Source: Bacteroidales bacterium (GTDB lineage Bacteria; Bacteroidota; Bacteroidia; Bacteroidales; GCA-2748055). From it: 56,393 nucleotides of DNA. The translations under genes were made by a program, and so were the position numbers. The stretch is from the NCBI GenBank assembly GCA_023138875.1, contig JAGLOO010000036.1, forward strand, positions 1 to 56,393. Reading direction: 5' to 3'. Positions 15,479-23,487 of the stretch are shown here, in pieces. Numbering within the stretch: the first letter of the stretch is position 1; the number at the start of each line of letters is the position of its first letter. The notes beneath the pieces were generated by a model. The model saw only the letters and a program-made list of their open reading frames with translations. It was not told the origin of the DNA and did not search any database.

Positions 15479-16012
15479 ATGAACAGAAAAATCACCCTGA
15501 GTTTAGCTGCCATCACATTGCTGGTATTATCCACATGGACGGCACAGCTTTCAGCACAGTCTGAAGAACAGATCAAACGGTTCAACGAAGAGCGGGAAAT
15601 TTTCTATACAGAAAAGCTGGAACTAACGGAAAAAGAATCGGAGGCTTTCTGGCCCATTTATAACGATTTCCACAACCGGAAAATGAAACTGATGAAGGAT
15701 GAAAGGAATACCTTCAGGTACTGCCATAAGAATGCCGACAACCTGACTGATGAAGAGTTCCTGGAGACACTTGAAAAGGTCAGGAAACTGAAGGACGACC
15801 AGCACAAGCTGGAACAGGAGTATTATCACAACAGGTTCCTTGAGGCCCTGCCACCCCGAAAAGTCATGTTGCTTTATAAGGTGGAATGGGATTTCCGGGG
15901 TTACCTGATCAGACAGCTCCGAGGAGATGGCCAGGGACCGCACGGAAGAAGAGGAGGAAGACCGGATTCGGATCGGGGGCCCAAGGCCTCGCCACCTATG
16001 AACCCGTTATAG
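15479..16012 (+). CDS. Periplasmic Spy/CpxP-like protein of the ECF cluster
   Basis: The 177-residue protein has a signal peptide (about 1-26, ending LSAQ). A mostly helical, highly charged body follows with LELTEKESEAFWPIYNDF and ALPPRKVMLLYKVEWDF, a pattern shared by Bacteroidota proteins often labelled sensors of ECF sigma factors and loosely like Spy/CpxP chaperones with their LT-x2-Q/E repeats. The tail (about 150-177) is Gly/Arg/Pro-rich and disordered. It lies 17 bases after the membrane protein, so the three genes look like one envelope-stress module. It is convergent with hutH, 22 bases away. Confidence 0.78.
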   Translation: MNRKITLSLAAITLLVLSTWTAQLSAQSEEQIKRFNEEREIFYTEKLELTEKESEAFWPIYNDFHNRKMKLMKDERNTFRYCHKNADNLTDEEFLETLEKVRKLKDDQHKLEQEYYHNRFLEALPPRKVMLLYKVEWDFRGYLIRQLRGDGQGPHGRRGGRPDSDRGPKASPPMNPL

Positions 16013-16034
16013 GCCATCCGGTGACCTTTTCCAG

Positions 16035-17576
16035 CTAATTGTCTTCGGGAGAATAATCCCGGATCACCAGCAGATCTTCCGGCAGATTCAGATCTACATC
16101 CCGCAGGTAGCGTACACTGGCTTCCATGTCCCGGTACATCACCTTATCATCATCCACAAACGACACATATTTCCGGTAGCCTTCCAGGAAATTCTCCAGA
16201 TATGGGCTCGTACGGGCGGGCCTTCTGAATTCCAGGGCCTGTGCCGCATTGTACAGCTCAATGGCCAGGATCCGCTCCAGGTTAAGCATGACCCGATAGG
16301 CTTTGGTGGCTGCATTGGCCCCCATGCTCACATGGTCTTCCTGTCCCTGCGACGACTCAATGGAATCCACCGATGACGGGGTACACAACTGCTTGTTGTG
16401 GCTCACCATGGAAGCTGCCGTATACTGGGGAATCATAAAACCGGAGTTGAGTCCCGGGTTGGCCACCAGGAAGTGGGGCAATCCCCGCGTTCCCGACACC
16501 AACTGGTAGGTCCTCCGTTCGGAAATATTCCCGATCTCGGACATGGCGATGGCCAGGTTGTCAAGGGCAAGGGCCAGAGGCTGACCATGGAAGTTCCCCG
16601 CCGAGATGATCATATCCTCCTCAGGAAATATGGTTGGATTATCGGTCACCGAATTGATCTCGTTCCGGAAAACATAGGATACGTAATTGATGGAATCTTT
16701 GGATGCCCCGTGCACCTGCGGAATACATCTGAACGAGTAGGGGTCCTGTACATGGGCCTTGGACCGTGAGATCAGTTCACTTCCCTCCAGGAGCCAGCGG
16801 ATCCTTCGGGCAGTAACGATCTGACCCTGGTGGGGCCTGATCTGCTGCACCAGATCGTGGAAGGGTTCGATTCGTCCGTCGAAAGCATCCAGGGAAAGGG
16901 CTCCGATGATGTCGGCCAGCCTGGAAAGTTTGAAAACCCGCAGACAAAGTTCCACCCCGTAAGCGCTCATGAACTGTGTGCCATTCAGCAATGCCAGGCC
17001 CTCTTTGGATTGCAAATCAATGGGATCCCATCCCATTTCCTTCAGGGCCTCTGATGCTTTTTTCCTGGTGCCCTTTATGTCCACATCGCCCATGCCCAGC
17101 AATGGCAGGCTCATGTGCGCCAGGGGAGCCAGGTCGCCCGATGCACCCAGGGAACCGTAGGTATAGATCACCGGGAGAATATCGTGGTTGTACATATCTG
17201 CCAGGCGCTGAACGGTAGCCACCTGCACCCCCGAATTCCCATAGGAGAGGGATTGGATCTTCAAGAGCAACATCAGCCTGGTGATCTTACCCGGAACCTC
17301 GTCCCCCATCCCGCATGCATGTGACATGACCAGGTTCTTCTGCAGCAAGCCAAGATTTTTCTTGGAAATTACCGCATCACACAGCGAACCAAATCCCGTA
17401 TTGATGCCATAGATGATCTCATCCTCATTTTCAAGCCTGTGATCCAGGTAATCCCTGCACTTTGAGATTCTCGCAATCACATCATCGGAAAGGACAATTT
17501 TCTGCTGCTCGTTTATGATCTCTTCGATTTTTTCCCAGCCGATCTCCTCGGTGGTCACCAGGTGCACCTTTTCCAT
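16035..17576 (-). CDS. hutH: Histidine ammonia-lyase
   Basis: Deaminates histidine to urocanate, the first step of histidine degradation. The Ala-Ser-Gly triad that cyclises to the MIO electrophile is in GSLGASGDLAPLAHM. The selectivity region VMSHACG has Ser-His rather than the His-Leu or Phe-Leu of tyrosine and phenylalanine lyases, supporting histidine as substrate. SQGQEDHVSMG and YGINTGFGSL are also typical. The 513-residue length is normal. No other hut gene is in the window. It follows hisS by 38 bases on the same strand. Confidence 0.93.
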   Translation of the reverse strand: MEKVHLVTTEEIGWEKIEEIINEQQKIVLSDDVIARISKCRDYLDHRLENEDEIIYGINTGFGSLCDAVISKKNLGLLQKNLVMSHACGMGDEVPGKITRLMLLLKIQSLSYGNSGVQVATVQRLADMYNHDILPVIYTYGSLGASGDLAPLAHMSLPLLGMGDVDIKGTRKKASEALKEMGWDPIDLQSKEGLALLNGTQFMSAYGVELCLRVFKLSRLADIIGALSLDAFDGRIEPFHDLVQQIRPHQGQIVTARRIRWLLEGSELISRSKAHVQDPYSFRCIPQVHGASKDSINYVSYVFRNEINSVTDNPTIFPEEDMIISAGNFHGQPLALALDNLAIAMSEIGNISERRTYQLVSGTRGLPHFLVANPGLNSGFMIPQYTAASMVSHNKQLCTPSSVDSIESSQGQEDHVSMGANAATKAYRVMLNLERILAIELYNAAQALEFRRPARTSPYLENFLEGYRKYVSFVDDDKVMYRDMEASVRYLRDVDLNLPEDLLVIRDYSPEDN

Positions 17577-17614
17577 ATCCCACTGTTTTAACGAATCAAT
17601 TGCAGAAAAAAAAA

Positions 17615-18979
17615 CTATACAGACAGCCGCTCCACCAGCTGTTCCGGGGTAAGCCGTTCCTGGTTTCCGGTCTCCATCTCCTTCAGGGTCACCATCCCAT
17701 CCTGCATCTCCTGTTCACCCACCAGGGCCACAAAGGGGATGTTCCTGGAGTTGGCATAACTCATCTGCTTTTTCATCTTTGCCGGGTCGGGGTACAGCTC
17801 GGAAGCGATCCCCCTGTTTCTAAGCTTACCGAGAACAGGGAAAATATACTGTACCTCCTGCTGACCGAAATTCACAAAGAGCACCCTGGTATCCATCTCT
17901 CCGTGACCGGGGAAACGTTCCAGCTGTTCCAGGACGTCATAGATCCGGTCTGCTCCGAAAGAGACACCCACGCCCGATACACCGTCCAGGCCAAATATTC
18001 CGGTGAGGTCGTCATACCTGCCTCCCCCGCATATACTGCCGATCTGCACTTCTTCCGATTTCACTTCAAAGATGCTCCCTGTATAGTAGTTGAGTCCACG
18101 TGCAAGCGTTATATCAAATTCGACCTCTGCCTCCATCGTGTCCGGTTCCATATAGCCGAACAGTTGCCTGATCTCAACGAGTCCCTCCATCCCAGTGGTT
18201 GAAGGTCCCAGGTAATCTTCCAGGAATTCCAGCTTCTCCCGGTTGCTTCCTTCCATTTTCAACACAGGTTCAAGCTTTTGCATGGAATCCTTTCCCAGGC
18301 CCCTCTGCTCCAGCTCCAGCATCACCTTCTCCATGCCCACCTTTTCCAGCTTATCGATGGCCATGGTAATATCCATCATTCTTTCGGATTCTCCGATCAC
18401 CTCTGAGATACCGGCCAGCACCTTCCGGTTGTTCATTTTGATCACCACCTTCAGTCGCAACGCACTGAAAACCTCGTCCATGATGCGGACCAGTTCATAT
18501 TCATTCAGCAACGAATTGCTGCCGATCACATCCACATCACACTGGTAAAACTCCCTGTACCTGCCTCTCTGGGGACGATCGGCCCTCCATACCGGCTGGA
18601 TCTGGTAACGTTTGAATGGAAAGACAATCTCGTGGCGATGCTGCACCACAAACCGGGCAAAGGGAACGGTGAGGTCAAACCTCAGTCCCTTCTCAGAGAT
18701 CATGGTCCCCAGCTTACCCGCCGGAATTGTGACCAGCTCTTCCTCGCTGAGTTTACCTTTAAAATCGCCAGAGTTCAGGATCTTGAACAGGAGTTTATCA
18801 CCTTCGGCCCCATACTTCCCCATCAGGGAAGAGAGGTTCTCCATGGCCGGGGTCTCGATGGGAAGGTAGCCATAGGTTTTAAAAATCTTACGGACGGTAT
18901 CAAAGATGAAATTCCGTCTGGCCATTTCCAGGGGTGTGAAATCTCTCGTTCCTTTTGGAATGGATGGTTTGTCTGCCAT
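17615..18979 (-). CDS. hisS: Histidyl-tRNA synthetase
   Basis: Class II aminoacyl-tRNA synthetase charging tRNA-His. Motif 1 region [10 protein letters not shown] is at the N terminus, motif 2 contains [14 protein letters not shown], and the histidine-binding HisA signature is [13 protein letters not shown] followed by motif 3 with [13 protein letters not shown]-terminal anticodon-binding domain starts near residue 360. The 454-residue length is typical of Bacteroidota. It lies 9 bases downstream of an exported hypothetical protein and upstream of hutH. Confidence 0.96.
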   Translation of the reverse strand: MADKPSIPKGTRDFTPLEMARRNFIFDTVRKIFKTYGYLPIETPAMENLSSLMGKYGAEGDKLLFKILNSGDFKGKLSEEELVTIPAGKLGTMISEKGLRFDLTVPFARFVVQHRHEIVFPFKRYQIQPVWRADRPQRGRYREFYQCDVDVIGSNSLLNEYELVRIMDEVFSALRLKVVIKMNNRKVLAGISEVIGESERMMDITMAIDKLEKVGMEKVMLELEQRGLGKDSMQKLEPVLKMEGSNREKLEFLEDYLGPSTTGMEGLVEIRQLFGYMEPDTMEAEVEFDITLARGLNYYTGSIFEVKSEEVQIGSICGGGRYDDLTGIFGLDGVSGVGVSFGADRIYDVLEQLERFPGHGEMDTRVLFVNFGQQEVQYIFPVLGKLRNRGIASELYPDPAKMKKQMSYANSRNIPFVALVGEQEMQDGMVTLKEMETGNQERLTPEQLVERLSV

Positions 18980-18988
18980 GTGGAGCTG

Positions 18989-19846
18989 CTATTGGCTGGC
19001 TTTGGCCAGTTTCTTAAAATCACTTTCCAGGAAGGCATCCGGTTTTTTGGCGCTGACCTTATGGTAATCGAAATAATAGAATTTCGCATCACCTGCGCCA
19101 ATGAGGATCTTGTACACCCGTGCGTTCATTTTCTTCCCTTCGGGCCCTACCTTGTGAAGGAACACCGCATTCTCGTCACCCTCCATGATCAGTTCCTTGA
19201 TCTTGTCCGTATCCACGATCTTCACCTGGTTGGAGTAAACGGACCGGATCTTTGCTTCCGAAGCCACATTCCGGTCAAGCTCCTCCTCCACCAGGTAAAT
19301 GGTTTTGCCCTTCACATCGGCCATGTTGTCGTTGTAATGTTTGTACACATTTTGTGACACCATGTCAGGCTTCTCGGTAATCAACCGGACATGGTCCTGC
19401 ATGAACTTGACCAGCGTTCCAAGCTTATAGGCGTACCTGTCCTCATCCACACCGTAGTAACTGAGTGGCAGGTTGGCAATGTCTTTCATATCATCAATGG
19501 TCTTGTAGTCACCTCCCAGTGAAAGACAGAGGAACATGTACCTGGTATGGGATTTGTCTTTCTCAAAATTGACTGCCGCCAGGTAGAGAAAGGAGGCGTT
19601 TTTATCCACGCTTTTATCCCCGAAGTCGTCGTGCTGAAGAAACTCATATTCGGTAATGTTCCAGTATTTCTTAATGGCATCCTGGATCTCAAAATTGTAC
19701 TCTGCCATGGGATTGTCACTGAGCACCACATAGGTCTTTGTAGTATGAAAGTGATTCAGGTCTTTTGCGGTTGCAAGGTATTCCCGCTGGGCCTGCAAAT
19801 GAAGCAAAGGGATCATCACAAGCAGAAAGGCAGTGTACTTTTTCAT
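18989..19846 (-). CDS. Exported protein of unknown function
   Basis: A 285-residue protein with a clear signal peptide (about 1-19, ending LLHLQAQ). No family motif was recognised. The mature part is mixed alpha/beta, with repeated short strands such as TKTYVVLSD, KTIYLVEEEL and VYKILIGAGDAKFYYFDYH, and no transmembrane segment, so it is probably periplasmic. It sits between hisS (9 bases downstream) and another exported protein (30 bases upstream), and these two unknowns may form a unit. Likely a conserved Bacteroidota family. Confidence 0.75.
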   Translation of the reverse strand: MKKYTAFLLVMIPLLHLQAQREYLATAKDLNHFHTTKTYVVLSDNPMAEYNFEIQDAIKKYWNITEYEFLQHDDFGDKSVDKNASFLYLAAVNFEKDKSHTRYMFLCLSLGGDYKTIDDMKDIANLPLSYYGVDEDRYAYKLGTLVKFMQDHVRLITEKPDMVSQNVYKHYNDNMADVKGKTIYLVEEELDRNVASEAKIRSVYSNQVKIVDTDKIKELIMEGDENAVFLHKVGPEGKKMNARVYKILIGAGDAKFYYFDYHKVSAKKPDAFLESDFKKLAKASQ

Positions 19847-19876
19847 GTATATGTGTTTATAGGGTAGAACGGCATG

Positions 19877-20581
19877 TTAATTGGCAGGAAAGTAGAGGGG
19901 GTATTTCTCATTGAACCTGCGGATAAAGACAAATTTCATCTGCTTTTTCTTCCGGTTCCTGAGTGCTCCGAATTCATCGGCCAGTTCCGGGTCCTTCATA
20001 AGCAGCACCTCAATGGTCTCGATATCATAATCCATCACTTCGCCCGATTCAAAATCAAGCAGGTATTGCCTGAGCTCTGTATTGGTGTAACTTGACCGGG
20101 GCATGGAATACCGGTTGTTATAGTATGAATTCGAATAATAAGGATCGTAGTAATAAGGATCGTAATAGTTTGAATTATAGGTAGTTACGGAGGCTACAAA
20201 ATGGGATATACTGCCCACAAAACCGATTCTGTGAAAAGCGGATCCCACGTTTATATAGAGCACCCCATTCCGGCCATATCCCCAGATATTCGAAGTTTTC
20301 ATCACCTTTTTCACACCGTTGTTGTCATAGATCACAATCTCTTTCAATGCGGTGATCTTATCATAGAATGCCCTGTCGAACATATTTATATCGGTAACAA
20401 TCCTGGCCGTTGGAATAGGCGCATTCTCCTTCACCATTTCAAAATTGGCATAGATCCCGTCCCTGAATTCAAAGTCGGGGGAGTATCTCACCATCCCGCT
20501 GCCTTCACCTTCCTGTGCAACCAGTACCGGGGTCAGCAACATCAGCATCAGTATACCTGTTAATCGCATAATCATACGCAT
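19877..20581 (-). CDS. Exported Tyr-rich protein of unknown function
   Basis: The start is set at the ATG at 20581, preceded by GGAGGGACG, giving about 234 residues that begin directly with a signal peptide (MRMIMRLTGILMLML, cleaved after LVAQ). A longer reading from 20641 would put 20 unlikely residues ahead of the signal. The middle contains a low-complexity segment with repeats of YDPYY and SNSYY (about residues 135-160). The C-terminal third is charged and helical, ending in KYPLYFPAN. No family was recognised. Secretion to the periplasm or surface is inferred. Confidence 0.75.
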   Translation of the reverse strand: MRMIMRLTGILMLMLLTPVLVAQEGEGSGMVRYSPDFEFRDGIYANFEMVKENAPIPTARIVTDINMFDRAFYDKITALKEIVIYDNNGVKKVMKTSNIWGYGRNGVLYINVGSAFHRIGFVGSISHFVASVTTYNSNYYDPYYYDPYYSNSYYNNRYSMPRSSYTNTELRQYLLDFESGEVMDYDIETIEVLLMKDPELADEFGALRNRKKKQMKFVFIRRFNEKYPLYFPAN

Positions 20582-20626
20582 CGTCCCTCCTCCCACAAAA
20601 TTACTAACTAATATACGTTTATGGCA

Positions 20627-20634
20627 CAAAAATA
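20627..20634 (-). promoter_or_regulatory. Candidate -7 element upstream of the Tyr-rich exported protein
   Basis: Read on the minus strand this is TATTTTTG, a TAnnTTTG match 46 bases before the start codon. A second match, TAATTTTG, is at 20596-20603 nearer the gene, so which one is used is uncertain. Confidence 0.38.
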
Positions 20635-20702
20635 AAGCCAATATTCATCAGGAATGTTCAAATTTTCTATTACTTTGTCATAATAGCCATTTAAAAACGC
20701 CC

Positions 20703-22403
20703 ATGTTTCACGAATTCCTCCAGCGAATTATCTCCTACGGTATCGAGGAGAAGATGGAACAGGCCCTTGTAAACAGGATCAGGAGGATCAACCTCTATCA
20801 CATGATCCTGTTGGTCTTACTATTTATTTCGATCCTGTGGTCGTCCATCACCCAGATGACCATAATGATTGTCACCTGCAGCATTATGCTGCTTGCAACT
20901 GTGGCCGTCTACTTCCAGCTACCCGCATCAAAGAAACCGGAGCTGAACAGCATGCTGGTCCTGACCATTACAGCATTGCTTCTCCTTTCGGGGTACCTGT
21001 TCAATGTTGGTGTCTCAGGAACGCTGATCATGGCTTTATACCTGCTTTTTCCGCTGGCAGCTGTAAGTGTTCATGGAAAGCGGGGAATCATAGTGCCTGT
21101 GGTCCTGGGCGTGGCGACCCTGGCAGGCAATTACCTGCCCGTGTTCAAGGAGGGCTTCCACCTGGATATTTTTAATATACTGCTTTTCTTTTCTACCTAT
21201 GCCCTGGTGATCATCATTTCACTTTTCGTGGAGCGTTCAAACCGGGAGTTGCTCACAAGCCTTACAGATTCCAAAAGTCAGTATGAGAATCAGATCGTCC
21301 GGAAGGATGAGTTTATTTCCAAACTGTCTCATAAACTGAGGACCTCCCTCAGCAACATCACCCTGATCAACAACCTGGTACATGACAGCAGGTTAACCTC
21401 AGAGCAGCAGGAGTTAATGGAGACCCTGAAGGCCTCCACAAACAACCTGATCGAGGATGTAAACAACATCGTGGAGATTGCTTCCCCGGGGATTATCGAT
21501 TATAAAAAGAGCATCATCTCCTTTGATCTGACCCGGGTGCTGGAGGAGGCTGTAAGCATCCTTCAATCGGGCCCTTCCTTTCATGAGGAGGTGACCATCC
21601 AAAGGTCGGACCACATCTCCCATTACCTGATTGGCGATCCCAGCCTGCTTCGAAGCCTGGTGGTGAACATCATTAAAGGGTTAAGTATCTACAAGCATAC
21701 CGGCCATCCGGTTGAACTTCTTATCGACAACCTGAGGGAAACGCCAAGCCAGGTGCGTCTGGAGCTGAGGTTTACTGTAGAGTCGGACCTGGGCGAGGAC
21801 CTTGTTGTCTATGTGGATTCATTGAAACGCAACACCGGTTACCAGGTCTCCAACCTGGCAAATGCCCACAGGCTGCTCGAGGATAGTGAAAGCGGACTGA
21901 CTGCTGTCTTTGATGGTCGGGTTGCCTCGGTCTTCTTCTTCCAGAATTTTACTAAAGATTCCACCAGGAGTGTGATTGAACCGGCCAGGGAGGTGCAGGA
22001 GAAACGAAGTGATAAGGCATCGATGGCCCTGAAAGATGCCAAGATATTGCTGGTGGAAGACAATGAGATCAACCAGAAGATCGTATTGCTGAGCCTTAGC
22101 AAGAAGGTTAGTCAGATCGACGTTGCAGCGAACGGGAAAGAAGCGCTGGAGATGTTCGGAATCAAACGATATGACTTGATTCTCATGGATATTATGATGC
22201 CTGTGATGGATGGAATTGTTGCCACCAAGAAAATCCGTGAAATTGAATCCACGAGCGACAGGCATGTGCCCATCATTGCCATCACCGCCAATGCCCTGGA
22301 GGGTGACAGGGACAATTGCATGGCTGCCGGAGTAGATGATTATATTGCCAAACCCATCCAGGCAGATGCGCTGGTCAGAATGATGAAAAACTTGCTGGCC
22401 TGA
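20703..22403 (+). CDS. Hybrid histidine kinase-like protein with degenerate kinase core and intact receiver
   Basis: The 566-residue membrane protein has about six transmembrane helices (35-175), a dimerisation/phosphoacceptor helix with His210 in LSHKLRTSLSN (usual SHEIRTPL, so Glu and Pro are lost), a poorly conserved ATPase region (about 280-415), and a receiver domain (445-566). The ATPase region has no D-x-G-x-G, no G-x-G-x-G lid, and only half of the N box (VNIIKG). The receiver is complete: Glu452, Asp453, phosphoacceptor Asp496 in LILMDIMMPVMDG, Thr529 and Lys550. It may be phosphorylated by another kinase or act without ATP. Its 3' end overlaps the SpoIIE-like gene by 29 bases, tail to tail. 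Confidence 0.87.
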   Translation: MFHEFLQRIISYGIEEKMEQALVNRIRRINLYHMILLVLLFISILWSSITQMTIMIVTCSIMLLATVAVYFQLPASKKPELNSMLVLTITALLLLSGYLFNVGVSGTLIMALYLLFPLAAVSVHGKRGIIVPVVLGVATLAGNYLPVFKEGFHLDIFNILLFFSTYALVIIISLFVERSNRELLTSLTDSKSQYENQIVRKDEFISKLSHKLRTSLSNITLINNLVHDSRLTSEQQELMETLKASTNNLIEDVNNIVEIASPGIIDYKKSIISFDLTRVLEEAVSILQSGPSFHEEVTIQRSDHISHYLIGDPSLLRSLVVNIIKGLSIYKHTGHPVELLIDNLRETPSQVRLELRFTVESDLGEDLVVYVDSLKRNTGYQVSNLANAHRLLEDSESGLTAVFDGRVASVFFFQNFTKDSTRSVIEPAREVQEKRSDKASMALKDAKILLVEDNEINQKIVLLSLSKKVSQIDVAANGKEALEMFGIKRYDLILMDIMMPVMDGIVATKKIREIESTSDRHVPIIAITANALEGDRDNCMAAGVDDYIAKPIQADALVRMMKNLLA

Positions 22404-23343
22404 TCCCGATCACTATCTGATCATCGATCTGGTCGTGATGCCCTCCCATCCATTCATTGATATTCTCTTCAAGTTTACGGTGCTGGTCTTCCATGGGAAG
22501 ATGGTGGATGGACATCAGGAGGTGCCTGAAGCGGCGGTACTTAAACTTCTTTCCTTCCGGTCCGCCGAACTGGTCGGGATACCCGTCTGAAAACATATAA
22601 AGTATATCGTCCTGTTCAAGATCAATGGACCTGTTGGTGAACGATCCCCTGTGTACCCCGTAATCGGGACCCACAATGATCCGGTCACCTTTCAACTCGA
22701 GGATCTCGTTGTTGCGAACAATATAGACCGGATTGAATGCACCGGCATATTCAAGGGTATGGTTTGCGTAATCGTATGCACAGAAGGCCAGGTCGATTCC
22801 GTCCTTCAGGGAGAGTTCTTCCAGATTCCCGAAAACCAAATCGAAATACCTGTTCATCTCATTCAGAATACTGGCCGGCCGGAAGATCTCCCTTTCTACC
22901 ACGATCTGCCTGAAGAACTCCAGCCCTAGCAGCGACATAAATGCACCCGGTACCCCATGACCTGTACAATCGGCCACAGAAAACAGCACCTTTCCGTTGA
23001 TCCTCCTGGCCCAGTAGAAGTCGCCACTTACGATATCCTTGGGTCGCTGATAAATGAAAGATTCCGGGAATAGCCGGCGCATTTCCCTGGGTGTGATGAA
23101 CATGGCTTTCTGGATCCGCTGGGCATACTTGAGACTGTCTTCAATATTTTTAGTGCGGATTTGAAGCAGGTTGCGTTGAAAGTCCAGTGCCTTGTAGTCA
23201 CGCCGCAGCAACCGCATCCTTTTGTTATAAAGAAGGATATGTATGGATACACCAAGTAACCCGGCCACCAGGATACCGGCAGTCAGTTCATTGAATAGGT
23301 CAAGTATGGCTCCAAAAGTCCATTCCATGTTTGGATGAAGCAC
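22375..23343 (-). CDS. SpoIIE-type PP2C serine/threonine phosphatase, membrane-anchored
   Basis: The 322-residue protein has one N-terminal transmembrane helix (about 13-35), a short coiled-coil linker (about 45-75), then a PP2C/SpoIIE phosphatase domain. Metal-binding motifs are present: PKDIVSGDFYW, VADCTGHGVPGAFMS, the FAYD-like DLAFCAYDYANHTLEYA, MFSDGYPDQFGG and DDQIVIGIR. Such enzymes usually dephosphorylate anti-sigma antagonists or other signalling proteins in Bacteroidota. The gene converges on the hybrid kinase-like gene with overlapping ends. No direct partner is encoded here. Confidence 0.9.
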   Translation of the reverse strand: MLHPNMEWTFGAILDLFNELTAGILVAGLLGVSIHILLYNKRMRLLRRDYKALDFQRNLLQIRTKNIEDSLKYAQRIQKAMFITPREMRRLFPESFIYQRPKDIVSGDFYWARRINGKVLFSVADCTGHGVPGAFMSLLGLEFFRQIVVEREIFRPASILNEMNRYFDLVFGNLEELSLKDGIDLAFCAYDYANHTLEYAGAFNPVYIVRNNEILELKGDRIIVGPDYGVHRGSFTNRSIDLEQDDILYMFSDGYPDQFGGPEGKKFKYRRFRHLLMSIHHLPMEDQHRKLEENINEWMGGHHDQIDDQIVIGIRPASFSSF

Positions 23344-23365
23344 TTATTTCTTTCCACGTAATATA

Positions 23366-23373
23366 CAAATATA
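23366..23373 (-). promoter_or_regulatory. Candidate -7 element for the SpoIIE-type phosphatase
   Basis: On the minus strand this reads TATATTTG, matching TAnnTTTG, 22 bases before the start codon. A -33 element at normal spacing was not evident. Confidence 0.4.
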
Positions 23374-23414
23374 GAGGTAAATGCCAAAAATGCTTACACG
23401 AATGAATGAGATTC

Positions 23415-23440
23415 AAAAAAAACCCCCGGATTAGCAGGGG
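23415..23440 (-). terminator. Intrinsic terminator of the citrate synthase gene
   Basis: On the minus strand a CCCC...GGGG stem with a 9-10 base loop is followed by eight T residues, about 50 bases after the citrate synthase stop. Confidence 0.65.
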
Positions 23441-23487
23441 ATTTTCCCGGATGGTTCCGGTATATGTTAAAAGGGTGGATCGGGGGA

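Noticed and set aside
16035-17576. Possibility that the ammonia-lyase is a tyrosine or phenylalanine lyase
   Set aside because: The selectivity loop has Ser-His and the motif QEDHVSMG, both of histidine ammonia-lyase type.
17600-18202. A 200-codon plus-strand frame opposite hisS
   Set aside because: It lies wholly inside hisS, which has every class II synthetase motif, and its translation shows no signal, motif or low-complexity pattern of a real protein.
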